A stretch of 64,000 bases of DNA from Gracilaria gracilis. Lineage: Eukaryota > Rhodophyta > Florideophyceae > Gracilariales > Gracilariaceae. Location: NCBI GenBank assembly GCA_030374805.1, contig JARGSG010000024.1, forward strand, positions 775,251 through 839,250, written 5' to 3'. Positions 45,627 through 55,986 of the stretch are shown here, piece by piece. The notes beneath the pieces are model-generated. The model did not search any database, had not been told where the DNA came from, and saw only the letters and a list, made by a program, of their open reading frames with translations. Position 1 is the stretch's first letter, and each line of letters opens with the position of its first letter. A program made the translations under genes and the position numbers.

Positions 45627-46877
45627 ATGGAGTGCAAAAGCGACAGTGATTATGCCAAAGATTCCAAAGAACTACAGAAACCGCAAAGCAAACGGCTGAT
45701 TCGGAAAGGTAGAGGGAACCGAGTGACATGCACTAAATCATTTTCTGGATCAGCCCTTCGAAGCAGACACGATCTTATATCCTCAGCGCACAGTGCGACA
45801 ACGTATGCTTATGTTACTTTAGCAGAAAAGGTTCTCAAGCAATACTCTGACTTGAAACATGCTCCAGATCCCTTAAAGGTGACTAACAGCAGTTCCGAGC
45901 TTGTAATTAATCTTCTGGCTGACTACTGTGGATTTGGAACGAAAAATGCTTTGAAGAACAATACAATGGGGGCCCTAGTTCAGGGATTGAGGCTAATGTA
46001 CTCAAAACATGGACACTATCAGTCTCGGTACGTGTTCAAAGATGGGGAAGCACAAGGAAATCCATTGATCAGTAACCCAGATATTGAGCGACTTCGCAAA
46101 GCACATCGTGTGCATCTTGCTAGAAATGGAACGTTCAGCGTGCGTACTCGACCAATTACTATCAATAACATATGTGACATAGCCGAACGATTTTGGTATG
46201 GAAACAGTGATATGCCTGTTACGTGCGATATTGCACTTCATGCGATTCTTGTTCTGGGAGTACATTTAGGCTTACGATACGATGAAGTATCTAAACTGAA
46301 GCTTGAAAACGTGACCGTAGGATCTGGGGGCGTCTGGCTCACAATGCGAGAGTCAATCAAAAACTCTAGTATCCAACGCGAGTACGTGCTACGAGATTGG
46401 GATGGTAACAGTGGGTTGAGAAAGTCTGTCCTCTTAGATCCCTTTCTTGCTTTGCTCGCTTGGTTAGCAATACGTGGAGCTGCAAACGGTTATTTGTTTC
46501 GTAATATTCGAGACAACAAACTCTGCGTGGTCCTTAACAAATCCAAACCATGGCACGTTAAAGACTTTACCAATCATCTTCGTCAGAGATTGAGGCAAGT
46601 CGGTGTTGGTGAAGGATATCTGACATTTTACTCTGGTCATTCAATGAAGCGCGGTTGCGTTCAATTATATAGATCTTTGGGTCTCCGGGACGAAATGATC
46701 ATGCAGTTGATTCAAATGTCTGGACCTAATGCGTACCATAATTATTGCGCTGCGTACAATGATTGTGCTCCAACCGACCTTTCTCGATTCGCATCGGTGC
46801 AAGACTTTTTGCGGCATGCAGAAACAATTACTCTTGAGAAATTGCAGCACCCCCACAATAGTGATGCTTTGAAATAG
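45627..46877 (+). CDS. Tyrosine recombinase (intact)
   Basis: 416 codons from ATG 45627 to TAG, uninterrupted, unlike its surroundings. The C-terminal half has the tyrosine recombinase pattern: catalytic Arg I in GLRYDEVSKL (residue ~216), then YSGHSMKRG (~335-343) as the box II H-x-x-R/K motif with Lys at the usual Arg position (Arg next to it), and a Tyr-rich end YHNYCAAY (~369-376) for the nucleophile. The N-terminal ~170 residues are basic then helical, fitting a core-binding domain. Such enzymes cut and rejoin DNA through a covalent 3'-phosphotyrosine. In eukaryotes they occur in Cryptons and in DIRS elements; no RT is adjacent, so a Crypton-like element or domesticated recombinase fits best. 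A host gene cannot be excluded. Confidence 0.75.
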   Translation: MECKSDSDYAKDSKELQKPQSKRLIRKGRGNRVTCTKSFSGSALRSRHDLISSAHSATTYAYVTLAEKVLKQYSDLKHAPDPLKVTNSSSELVINLLADYCGFGTKNALKNNTMGALVQGLRLMYSKHGHYQSRYVFKDGEAQGNPLISNPDIERLRKAHRVHLARNGTFSVRTRPITINNICDIAERFWYGNSDMPVTCDIALHAILVLGVHLGLRYDEVSKLKLENVTVGSGGVWLTMRESIKNSSIQREYVLRDWDGNSGLRKSVLLDPFLALLAWLAIRGAANGYLFRNIRDNKLCVVLNKSKPWHVKDFTNHLRQRLRQVGVGEGYLTFYSGHSMKRGCVQLYRSLGLRDEMIMQLIQMSGPNAYHNYCAAYNDCAPTDLSRFASVQDFLRHAETITLEKLQHPHNSDALK

Positions 46878-47199
46878 TGTTACAAGTACTGAAATTGTTT
46901 CAAGACACTTTGTTGTAAAAGAGTGGTTTAGTAGTACACATCGGATATATTGCAAAGTACAGGTACTCGGAACACATAACGTAGCCATGATTCTAATCAC
47001 AACACGAGTAGACGAACACAGAGAAAAAGGACAATTGTAGTTCTGCCGCTGACAAGAACTAGAGATGTGCTACAATTTGTTCTGCATACGACATTGAGCA
47101 AATGTCCGTCCCATCAATAGACGAGCGTTGTGATGCTTAAGAAGTACCAACAAGCTCTGGAGCCCAGAATGTGCTCCAAACAGCGTAAACGGTCCTTCT
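46878..47199. other. No gene seen
   Basis: 3' flank of the recombinase, no supported frame or obvious terminal repeat. Confidence 0.4.
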
Positions 47200-48150
47200 A
47201 AATTTCAAAGTGCGGAAGTAATGCTGGACGAGCTAGCATATCCGATCGCTGTGAAATGCGGACGGCCCCACCAGACGAGTCTGGGGGTGTCAAGATGGGT
47301 GTGGGTCTTTAGAGAACGCATCACCTGCACAACACCGGAAGAGCCAGATGGCGTGACAAGGGAGGGCCTGTCATAGCTCTAGAGCTAAGAAAACCAGCTC
47401 TAGTGCTCTAAGATATGTTTTAGCATGGAAAGAATGCTAAACAAACCCCACTTCTCCCACGCGGCGACACAAGGCCCTCTCCACCTTCTTACCACCAGAT
47501 GAGCCAGGTAGTGTGGAGAAGGGGGGGCTTTTTGTTGAGTCAGAGCTGTACAAGCCAGCTCTAGTGCTCTCTAATGTGTCGGAGCACGGACGGAATGCTG
47601 AACAAACGCGACTTCTCTCACGGTGCGACAAAATGCCCTCTCCAACTTCAAACCACCGGAAGAGCCAAGTAGTGTGAAGAACAGAGAACCTGTCGTAGAT
47701 CTAGAGCTAAGAAAACCATTTTTAGTGCTCTAAAGTGTGTTGAACAATGGAAGAAGTGGCAAACAAACCAGACTTTTCTCATGCTGCGACACAAGGTCCT
47801 TTTTACCTTCACACCACCGGACGAGCCAGATCTTGTGAAGAACATGGAGCTCTTTGTAAATCCAGAGCTGTCAGAGCCGGTTTTAGTGCTCTAAAATGCG
47901 TCGCAGCACGGAAGAATTGATGGAAAAACCACACGTCCAGAACGCTGCAAGACAAGGCTTTTCTTACCTTTACACCACCGAAAAAGCCCGGTTGTGTGAA
48001 AAAGGCGAAGGTTTTTTGTAGAATTAAAGCTGGAGAAGCAAGACATGTTGCTTTGAAATAGATCAATAACGGCAAGTTTATTGTAAAAACCATAGTTCTT
48101 GAGCACTGCTATACAAGGACTTCGCAAATTTTGCACTACCGAACTAGCCA
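47200..48150. repeat. ~162-bp tandem repeat, 4-6 diverged units
   Basis: The landmark T[CT]TAGTGCTCT recurs at about 47399, 47560, 47722 and 47885 (steps of about 160-164). Each unit also has GCGACACAAGGC, CACCACCGGA and GAGCCAGGTAGTGTG-like segments. The period is close to 54 codons; on minus, units give similar peptides (VKVKRTLC..., THFRALK, ALDL) that stop near unit ends. Probably a satellite. Confidence 0.7.
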
Positions 48151-48729
48151 GGTAGTGTGAGTAGGGATGAGTTTTTGTAGTGCCAGAGCTTTAAAAGCGA
48201 TCCTTATTACTGAAGAATAGATGCGGTAGGAGTTAGTGGAAATGCTCAAGAGGCTTTCGTTCAGGATAGAAAAAGCGTTGGGTATACTGTTATTGCACAT
48301 TTGGTAGTATGTAAACAATGTTTATAACATATGCAGTTAGTTGTTGATGCCAAAACTATTGTTTATTGGCATGTGGAGTTACTATCTTTACACAAAAGTA
48401 GCTATTCTGACAGGTTAAGGAAGATATAGCGCATTTCATAGGCAATGTAATAGGCAATCTTAACGGAACTACCAAGGATACACAATATGGTAGATTGTTG
48501 ATATCAACAATTTGAGAACTGTTTTTAGGGCATTGAGAGGTGCAAATGCAGTTCTTCTTTTCCACATAATGAGAAAATCGTTTTTTCGGTTCGTCTGAGA
48601 ACCCTAATTTTTGGTGCTGTGGTAGTTTCTAGGCAGTTCCCAAATCATGAGAAAGGGGGCATTGAAAGTACATAGTATATCTTTTAGTGTGCGCGCGTCG
48701 TTTCAATTGGCCAGAGAGTTATGTAATTG
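48151..48729. other. No gene seen
   Basis: AT-rich spacer between the tandem repeat and the copia element. Confidence 0.4.
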
Positions 48730-48966
48730 TTGTTTTACAATTATTTGATCGTTCTTGAACAAATCAAGTGAATCATCGTTGTCAACGCTTAAAGGATACC
48801 TATTTGTACTAGCCTGAAATTTTTTGTACGCTTACGTAACAACGAAGAAATGGTTTACTGAGTTGGGAGAGAAGAGCTCTGGTCTGTGAGAAGAACTGAG
48901 GTTCTTATATAGACAGAAAGCCAACCCCAGTTGGCTAGTAGTGAGCACTTGGTGGTGCTCACGTAA
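48730..48966 (-). repeat. Putative copia 3' LTR with TATA box (limits uncertain)
   Basis: Downstream of the copia pol stop on minus. It would begin TGAGCACCACCAAGTGCTCA at 48966 and carries a TATATAA at 48905-48911 followed by a short leader-like stretch. The partner LTR is missing because the 5' part of the element lies beyond the gypsy insertion, so the end cannot be fixed by comparison. Confidence 0.4.
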
Positions 48967-49035
48967 ACAAAAAATACAAAGAGTAAAATACAAATCCAAA
49001 TACAAATACAAAGCACGGCAGCAGCTCAGTTCAAA

Positions 49036-52000
49036 TTACTGAGATCTCCCCTCGAACTGGAAAGGAGCAACCTTCAAGGCTGCACGATGCTTCACAAATG
49101 ATTCACCACACAAAGCCTTGGTGAAAATATCGGCATGATTCTCAGCGGAGGCAACATGCATCAAGGTCATAATACCATCACGAACAGAATCCAACACATG
49201 GTGGTAGCGCAAGTCCATGTGCTTAACCCGACGCAGTCCGAGAGAATCCTTAGACCAAGAAATAGCACCAAGGTTATCCTGCCTGATACAAACTGGTTGC
49301 TGTAACGCAACACCAAGGTCTACAAAAAAATTCCGAATCCAGGTAACCTGCTTGATGCATTCCGAAAGCGCATAAAACTCCGCTTCAGCAGTAGAGAGGG
49401 CAGTAGAACGCTGAAGTTTAGAGCTCCATAAAATGGGAACAGAACCCACAGAGATGTAGAACCCTCCTCGAGAACAGCGCTTGTCCAAATACGGCCCCAA
49501 TCAGCATCGCTCCAAGACTGAACATCAAGATTGCAGCTCGCACGGTCAATTACCAACCCATGATCCGACGTACCCTTTAAATATCTCACCAACTGTTTCA
49601 TGTTGCGCCAATGACAGGGAAGAGGGGATGCAGAGAATTTCCCAAGCATCGAGACAGCAGTCGAGATATCAGGGCGAGTACGAGTAGTCAAGAAAAGTAG
49701 AGAGCCAAGAACTTCGCGATATGGCACAGATCTCATGAAAAGTGCTTCATCATCGGTGGGAATACGTCGAGCGTCGTACAAGCTGTGTTCAATGGGAAGA
49801 GGTGTCGAGACAGTAGTTGCATCATTCATCCTAGTCTGCTGAATAATGCGTTCAATGAGCGGAAGTTGATGGAGAAAAACATGATCGTTGGTCTCTTCAA
49901 TGAAGACGCCAAGGTACAAATTTGTGCGGCTCAGGTCAGAAATGTCAAACTGCTCACAAATTCGTGATTTAACACAGTTGATCAGTTGCGTCGGTCCGAA
50001 GAAACTGAGGTCATCAACGTACGCGAGGACCACCACCATATCGCTCTCATCGAGATAGAAATAGATACACGGGGACGATTGAAACTTTTTAAATCCAATA
50101 GAACAGAGAAATTGAGAGAGGCAGTCGTACCAAAGTCGAGGAGCTTCACGCGTACCATACAATGACTTAACGAGCTTAACGATGCGTCCCTTAGCTTCCT
50201 TAACTCCAGGAATTGTGGGAAGTCTGATCCACACGGGCTTATCTCGGGGCATATACGCATGTAAAAATGCACCTTTGACATCAATGTGTTGTCTATCCCA
50301 TCCTCGGGAGGCCGCAACGGTCAACATGAGACGAAATAATTCAAAGTTCAGGACTGGAGCGTAAAGATCTTCCGCATCAGAATTACTCTGAAAGTTGCCT
50401 CTGGCAACCAAACGGGCTTTGAAACGAGCAGGAGAACCGTCATGGGCGCGCTTCAGAACCAAAATCACACCAGATGGTATAGGACGTCCGTGCTCACCAT
50501 CAACTTCTTCATAGGTACCCAAATTGCAGATGGTGTCGAATTCAGTCTGGATCGCAGCCTTCGAATATGAGGACTCAGAAGAACGAAGGGCTTCCTTTAG
50601 GGAGGGTGAATCAGAAGTTCTGATGGTCTGTGGAAGAGCAGCATTAGTCCTTGCAATGGGGAATAGTGAGATTTCTTCATCAACGTCGTCATCTAAGTCA
50701 TCATGTGAGGTATATCCATCAGTGTCAGGATTGTATGTAGAAGGCTTGGTAGGAAAATGGGTGTACATGCCGGCATCGGAAGAATGAAATGAATGAGTGT
50801 CGTCTGGATCTGCAAATTTGGTATCAACAACATCCGATGTCTCAGAGTCTGAATCAAATACGAGATGAGGAATATCACTTGATGCTACGGATTCCAAATC
50901 GTCCACGATATCTGACATATTAGACGAAGGAGATGATGGCATGGCCGGTGGAAGAGGAACAGTTCCGCTGATGTTGGATAGACCTGGGAATTCGTTCTCG
51001 ATGAATCGGACGTGTTTCGTAACTGTTAAACCAATATTGGTAAAAACCCGATACATACCACCTTGAGTGTGTCCAAGATTAATTCCTTCAACAAGACGTG
51101 ATTGAAACTTCCTCAGTTGATCTTCCTGAACCATGACCAAAGCGCGACAGCCGAATACACGTAGATGTTTAAGGTATCTTGGTGGTTCCTTAATGAGTGA
51201 TACAAACGGAATCTCTGCAGTGGTGCTATGTGCAACAGCATTCTTTGCCATGGTGTACTGCGCAAGCGCATCAGACCAGTACGGGAGTAGAAGATTGGTC
51301 TGTTGGAGACAAGCACGAACTGGTCCCATGGGCAATGAAATGTGTCTTTCGGCCAGTCCGTTGGAGAAGGAAGTATAGGGAGAAGTTGTAGATATGGTGA
51401 CACCCCCCTTCATTAGCTTTCTCCGGGCTTTGAAGAATTCAGAACCCCCGTCAGAGTGCAGAGAACGAACAGCAGTACCAGAATGGCGTTCGAACCATTT
51501 GACATACTCAAGAATGGCCTCTGATGCTTCACCTTTGAGGCGAAGAGGCCTTGTGAAGAGGAGACGTGTATGCTCATCGACAATCACTATATAGTACCTG
51601 AAGCCGTCATGGGAATCAGTGACTGTGGTAGTAATATCTGTGTGAAGATGGCTCGGGTTCAATGCAGTAGTAAGGGAGCCCCGAAAAGAGTTCTTGAACT
51701 TTCCAGATACGCACGGAATGCACTCTACAGTTGAAGTCGATGAACTTGGAATAGGCTGATCTTTCATTAGGCGTTTTACTTCTGTGACAGAAACCGCATG
51801 TGCCAATCGTCGATGCCATAACTGCACTGCGTCCTTCGGAGTAGATATCACTTGAACCGCATCCTTCACGTCCTCATCAAGATCCGGAATCTCATCACGA
51901 TCTTCACACTCATCAAGATCATCCAATTCATCGATCGACATGACGTGCGAGCCTATAGTAGCATTCAAAGAGCCACAGTCATTATTCTCAGTAGAACGGT

Positions 52001-52238
52001 GCTCAATAATTTCACTTACCTTTGCCATCATGGCGACCAGGTTGGAGTTCGTCTGCGGAGGTACGATGTAACCAGCTACTGAATAGTCTGCATGAATGTA
52101 GTAAAGATCATCAGCTTTGTTAGGAGCAACACCAATGATACGAAGCTTTTCCTGAAGATCTATGATGAAAGCCATTTCCGGCATGAACAGGACACAAAGA
52201 ACTTTGGAAGTAAGTGCTGGGATCGACAAAAGACTCAT
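49036..52238 (-). pseudogene. pol: copia pol (integrase-RT-RNaseH), 5'-truncated with one frameshift
   Basis: Frame 52238-49320 (972 codons) then 49500-49036 in another phase. Order: GAG-pre-integrase LWHRRLAH with a C-x2-C, integrase D (LHTDITTT), D (LHSDGGSEF) and E (NGLAERH); an acidic Ser/Asp linker; RT with KARLVARGNF, DVKGAFLHAY and the YVDD box; RNase H with SWSDADWG, where one base is missing in a G run near 49498; then RSTALSTAEAEFYALSEC and KHMDLRYHHVLD in the shifted phase. Apart from that single deletion and the 5' truncation it is well preserved, so it is probably younger than gypsy copy 1. Confidence 0.88.
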
Positions 52239-52239
52239 G

Positions 52240-52747
52240 TGTAGTACAATGAGACCTCAATGGGTTGGTGCCACGTGGGCCTACTGGTGCGCCTTGCTGG
52301 CTGCACTGTACCCAATTGGTATTCTGTATTTTATAATTTCTAATTTCTAATTTATAGTCTAGGATAGTTTAGCATTGCTGGCCCATGACAGTAGGTCATG
52401 GGCACAGCCGATGACGTCATGCCCGCAGGGGAGATCGGCGTCGGTGCACCTTGTATATATTGTGGTGCACCTCGCCTTCCCCCTCGGGTATTGTAAAGTC
52501 AGGCACCATTAGGGCAGTAACTATACCATCTTGGTCACTTGCTACTCTATTACTATTCAGGTTTTACCGCGCGTCGACGTCTTCTACCGTACACCTACAC
52601 GGTCTAGACTAGTTGCCCCGCCGTTTGCCCCTGCGGGTTTCAGGTGCCCTACTACCATATTGGTTGTGTGTTTTTCCCCTTTAGGTTGAGCCCTCGCGCG
52701 CTCCCTCTACCAGGCGGACCCCACACCTTATCGGTATTTGTACGACA
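52240..52747 (+). repeat. gypsy 5' LTR, copy 2
   Basis: 508 bases from TGTAGTACAATGAG to ...TTTGTACGACA (TG...CA ends), matching 63298-63788 and, with more divergence, 39097-39593. The end was set by where similarity to the copy 1 LTR stops and by the PBS that follows. Confidence 0.85.
52393..52470 (+). promoter_or_regulatory. LTR promoter core: dyad, CRE-like site and TATA box
   Basis: CATGACAGTAGGTCATG (inverted repeat), TGACGTCA at 52412-52419 (palindrome bound by bZIP factors in many eukaryotes), ATCGGCGTCGGTGCA and TATATAT at 52454-52460. The same string of motifs with the same spacing is kept in the otherwise diverged LTR at 39244-39315. Activity is inferred from conservation only. Confidence 0.6.
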
Positions 52748-52750
52748 TTT

Positions 52751-52768
52751 TGGTCTCCCGACCTAGAA
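52751..52768 (+). other. Primer binding site, gypsy copy 2
   Basis: TGGTCTCCCGACCTAGAA, three bases after the LTR; TGG pairs with the CCA end of a tRNA. I cannot name the tRNA. Confidence 0.55.
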
Positions 52769-52894
52769 GTTTCTTGGTTTTTGTCGTACCTTTACTGGTG
52801 AACAGAAGACATTCGAAAGGATTCTGGAAGTTCACACACCTATTTGGTTTCGTAGGAATACTCGCGAAGCAATTGGATACCACTATTGGTCACT

Positions 52895-55057
52895 ATGGAA
52901 AGACCTAAAAGGATTACTCGTGGCTCTAGCGCGCCACCTAGCCACAAGGGTTCTGCTGCGGCGCCAGCCGCTAAACCCATTCTGGATAATCCCGAGGAGC
53001 TGCTTCGGCAACCTCGGGCCGGAACCTCAAAGGATACGGTCACTCAGCCATCGTTGGCTCCTGAACCTAACAAGGATTTGCCGACAACGGTTGAGGACCT
53101 TTGGCCCCAATTGGAAGATCGAGCGAAAGCTCTTTTTACCGCTACGGTTAATGAAGCTATGACCTCAATGGACATGGACGCCGTTACCCGCTTGGTGGTT
53201 GATCGAGCCGTGCACGAGCTCTCTCAACGCATACCTAAATTGGTTGAAACATACCTCTTAACGGGTGCCCGGGAGCATATCTACCGAGTGGTTCAAGACC
53301 TTTGGGTTTCCGAAGGAATGGCGGAAACAAAAACCCCTGGGGTGAATATGGTTACTCGCATACCACAAGGGATCCCTGCCGGTTCTTCCGCACCAATCAA
53401 GCCAATTCCGGCCGATAGTGCGTACCTACAAGGTTTAAGGCAAGGTCAAGAGGACCATATAGAGATGGGCCCTCGAGACGTGTACTTGCCACCCATTGGA
53501 GGTAACGTTCGAAAGGACACCAAGACTGGTGGACCTGAGGACGATTCGTCTGACCCAGAAGAGGGGCGACGAAGAAGAAACCGCAAGGGTAAAGAAAGGA
53601 GGAGGAAAAAGGGAAAGAATCGCGGCTACGACTCTGACCCCGATTCCTCGAGCTCCGATACCGATACTGGTTCATCGTCGGATGATGACCGTAAAGGTAG
53701 ACGCAAGAAGAAACCGAACAGTTTGGCGAAGAAGTCGTCAAAGAGAAACCGGAAAGGTAAGAAGAAACGGTACGAGTCGTCCAACTCGGATTCGGACACC
53801 GATACAACCCTAGAGGTGCGTCAGCCGCTGAACGATATGTTCACCAAAGCGGTTGATTATAGGTCATATCGGTTGAGAAACCGATCCTCTGCTTACACCC
53901 AAGAGGTTGCGCAGAAGATCACCAAGCACCATAAGAAGCTCAGCTTCCAGATGGGTGATACTACCTTCACAGGTGATGATCCCATTGCGGTAATTGAGTT
54001 TCTACAGAAGTTCAAGATTGCATGTGACCAAAATGGTTTTTCCGAAGGTGCTGCCATGTGGTTATTCCAGTTTTACCTTAAAGGTCAAGCTTACCACTTG
54101 CTGCAAGGCAGGCTCCGTGGAAATACCCTGGCGGTTGATGAAGAGGGGACAGAGATGTTAGAGACGTACCCAGAAGTGGTTAATTTCATGTTGGAAACTT
54201 ACGCTACCGATGAGGTTATCCAGGAAGGTTACGCTGAGGTGCAGGCATATCGCCAACGCTCTAGCCAGACCGAAATGGAATTCTCGTTGGGCCTTTGGAA
54301 TCTGGCCACCCGATGCGGTAATGTCTTTACCACTAGTAGGTTGAAGTCGCTCTTTGCCGACAATGTTGACAAAGCGATTCGTTCGCAGGTACGCAATTAC
54401 CTGGCGAACAACCGTAAGGTGGACTATAATGGGCTTGCCCGTTATGCCCAGGGACTAGGTGACACTCTCCGTCACGGAAAGAAGCCGTCGGCGTCCCATA
54501 CCTCAAGGGATAAACCGAAACGGTCAGTATTGGAGCTAGATGAAAGCACTATCTCAGAGGGAGATTCGCTCATTCGCGTACCAACAGGAATGGCAGTTCA
54601 TCTCGTGACTGCGCCGCATGCTCAGTCACGAGCCACCTCCATTGGTAATTGGTCGTCGACAGTACCACCAGCTTCGGTAAGGTCGCCACCAAGTGCGGCG
54701 AGCACTCGACAAACCTCAACGGGTGGTTCGCAAGCATCTTCATATGCTACAGCACCGACCAATCCGGTTACCCGACCTACCTCTATGGCAATGCGTGATC
54801 CCCAGACAGGTGGATTGGTTTGCTGGCTCTGTTTGTCGCCAGACCATCTGGCGAACAGATGTGACAAAATACCCCCAGGGGTGCGCGAACATCTGATCAG
54901 TGCCAGGCAGCAAAACCACCGTAACCTATATGGATCTGGAAAGAGGGTACAAGCTCAACCATCACCATCTCAGGTTCATCTCGTCGAGGAAACACCAATC
55001 TTGGAGAAGGACAGTCCCGCTCAGGAGGAGCAGGAAAACACCGAACGGTTAGCGTAG
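52895..55057 (+). CDS. gag: gypsy Gag with CCHC zinc knuckle
   Basis: ATG 52895 chosen (the open frame starts slightly upstream without ATG); 720 codons to TAG 55055. Ser/Asp and Lys/Arg rich linker at residues ~210-310 with repeated phospho-acceptor-like SSSDTDTGSS motifs. Capsid-like region ~310-530 (PIAVIEFLQKFKIACDQNGF, MWLFQFYLKGQAYHLLQGR). A perfect CX2CX4HX4C knuckle, CWLCLSPDHLANRC, starts at ~643. Gag packages the RNA and forms virus-like particles. The protease frame is open through the last 133 bases of gag in the -1 phase, so protease may be made by frameshifting. Intact here, broken in copy 1. Confidence 0.9.
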   Translation: MERPKRITRGSSAPPSHKGSAAAPAAKPILDNPEELLRQPRAGTSKDTVTQPSLAPEPNKDLPTTVEDLWPQLEDRAKALFTATVNEAMTSMDMDAVTRLVVDRAVHELSQRIPKLVETYLLTGAREHIYRVVQDLWVSEGMAETKTPGVNMVTRIPQGIPAGSSAPIKPIPADSAYLQGLRQGQEDHIEMGPRDVYLPPIGGNVRKDTKTGGPEDDSSDPEEGRRRRNRKGKERRRKKGKNRGYDSDPDSSSSDTDTGSSSDDDRKGRRKKKPNSLAKKSSKRNRKGKKKRYESSNSDSDTDTTLEVRQPLNDMFTKAVDYRSYRLRNRSSAYTQEVAQKITKHHKKLSFQMGDTTFTGDDPIAVIEFLQKFKIACDQNGFSEGAAMWLFQFYLKGQAYHLLQGRLRGNTLAVDEEGTEMLETYPEVVNFMLETYATDEVIQEGYAEVQAYRQRSSQTEMEFSLGLWNLATRCGNVFTTSRLKSLFADNVDKAIRSQVRNYLANNRKVDYNGLARYAQGLGDTLRHGKKPSASHTSRDKPKRSVLELDESTISEGDSLIRVPTGMAVHLVTAPHAQSRATSIGNWSSTVPPASVRSPPSAASTRQTSTGGSQASSYATAPTNPVTRPTSMAMRDPQTGGLVCWLCLSPDHLANRCDKIPPGVREHLISARQQNHRNLYGSGKRVQAQPSPSQVHLVEETPILEKDSPAQEEQENTERLA

Positions 55058-55077
55058 GGGCCACACCTAACCGTGAA

Positions 55078-55986
55078 TTGGAAGGCCCGTCGATACCGGA
55101 ACGGGAAACCTTAATGGTGGAAAAAGAAGAACCAGATGTACCCAATGTGGTGTGTCTAATGAAGTACAATAACTATAAAGTTAATGCTTCAGTAAGCTTT
55201 CTCAATTACCTACAGGTCCCCGTTGCGTGTGTACTCGATACCGGCGCCGGTCCGAATGTGCTAAACGCTCGCGTCATACCCGATGCGGTCTTGCGGAGCA
55301 TTCGACCTGCCCCGACTATCAACCCGCTGGTGGACGCTAACGAGCGCCCACTGCACCTTAGAGGAATATTAACCACTGTGGTACAACTTGGAACCTTGAA
55401 GGTGAAGCTCAATTTCTTTGTGGTGGATCGTCTGGCGACAGACTGTATCCTTGGGACCAACTTTATTGACAAACATGTCAAGGCAATTTTGCCAGGACCC
55501 CGAACGGTCGCTCTCTGTCAAGGTGGTCGTATTGCTATACTGGGTAATACGCAGACCAAAGGTGGTTGGCGTAAGAAGCCGAGGTTCAATATACCCACCG
55601 AAACGGTTTCAAACAAGATACGGCTCACCAAATTGGTTTCAATTCCGGCTATGACCCAAATGGTAGTGAATGTCTCATGCGCAGTTCCAGGATTGGTAAT
55701 GCTACAGAACCATCCTAGGTTGGCAGAAAGACATCTTGCCTTGATGGCAAACGGGATTATCGACAACATCCCTAACCAATCCTTCAAGGTGTACTTGAGT
55801 AACTTTAGCAATCACATTGTTAAGTTACCCAAGAATACCACTATTGGAATCGCATTGCCGGCACCACAAGGGGTTTTCACGGTCTCAGCTAATGGGTCGG
55901 GCGAGGTCGCCACCTCTAAGGAAGGGGGGGAACGGATGCGCCATACCCTGCATATGCGCCCCCGTTATCGACAAATACCAAAATGA
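55078..55986 (+). CDS. gypsy aspartic protease region
   Basis: 302 codons from a non-ATG start; the frame is open upstream to 54925, overlapping gag. Active site LDTGAGPNVLNARV and the second conserved motif CILGTNFIDKH show a retropepsin. The frame ends at TGA 55984-55986, overlapping the ATG of pol (ATGA). Copy 1 has protease and pol in one phase; the difference is one base next to the G7 run at 55924-55930, so here a deletion (or sequencing slip) probably separated what was one protease-pol frame. Confidence 0.85.
   Translation: MEGPSIPERETLMVEKEEPDVPNVVCLMKYNNYKVNASVSFLNYLQVPVACVLDTGAGPNVLNARVIPDAVLRSIRPAPTINPLVDANERPLHLRGILTTVVQLGTLKVKLNFFVVDRLATDCILGTNFIDKHVKAILPGPRTVALCQGGRIAILGNTQTKGGWRKKPRFNIPTETVSNKIRLTKLVSIPAMTQMVVNVSCAVPGLVMLQNHPRLAERHLALMANGIIDNIPNQSFKVYLSNFSNHIVKLPKNTTIGIALPAPQGVFTVSANGSGEVATSKEGGERMRHTLHMRPRYRQIPK

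Larger units (their letters stand above)
48730..52239 (-). mobile_element. Ty1/copia retrotransposon, 5' part cut off by gypsy copy 2
   Basis: Minus-strand element with integrase before RT (copia order). Gag and protease are missing: coding sequence starts abruptly at the gypsy LTR boundary 52240. The gypsy element therefore inserted into the copia element. Confidence 0.8.

Noticed and set aside
47437-48093. Short minus frames in the 162-bp repeat as genes
   Set aside because: They repeat with the satellite period and end near each unit boundary.
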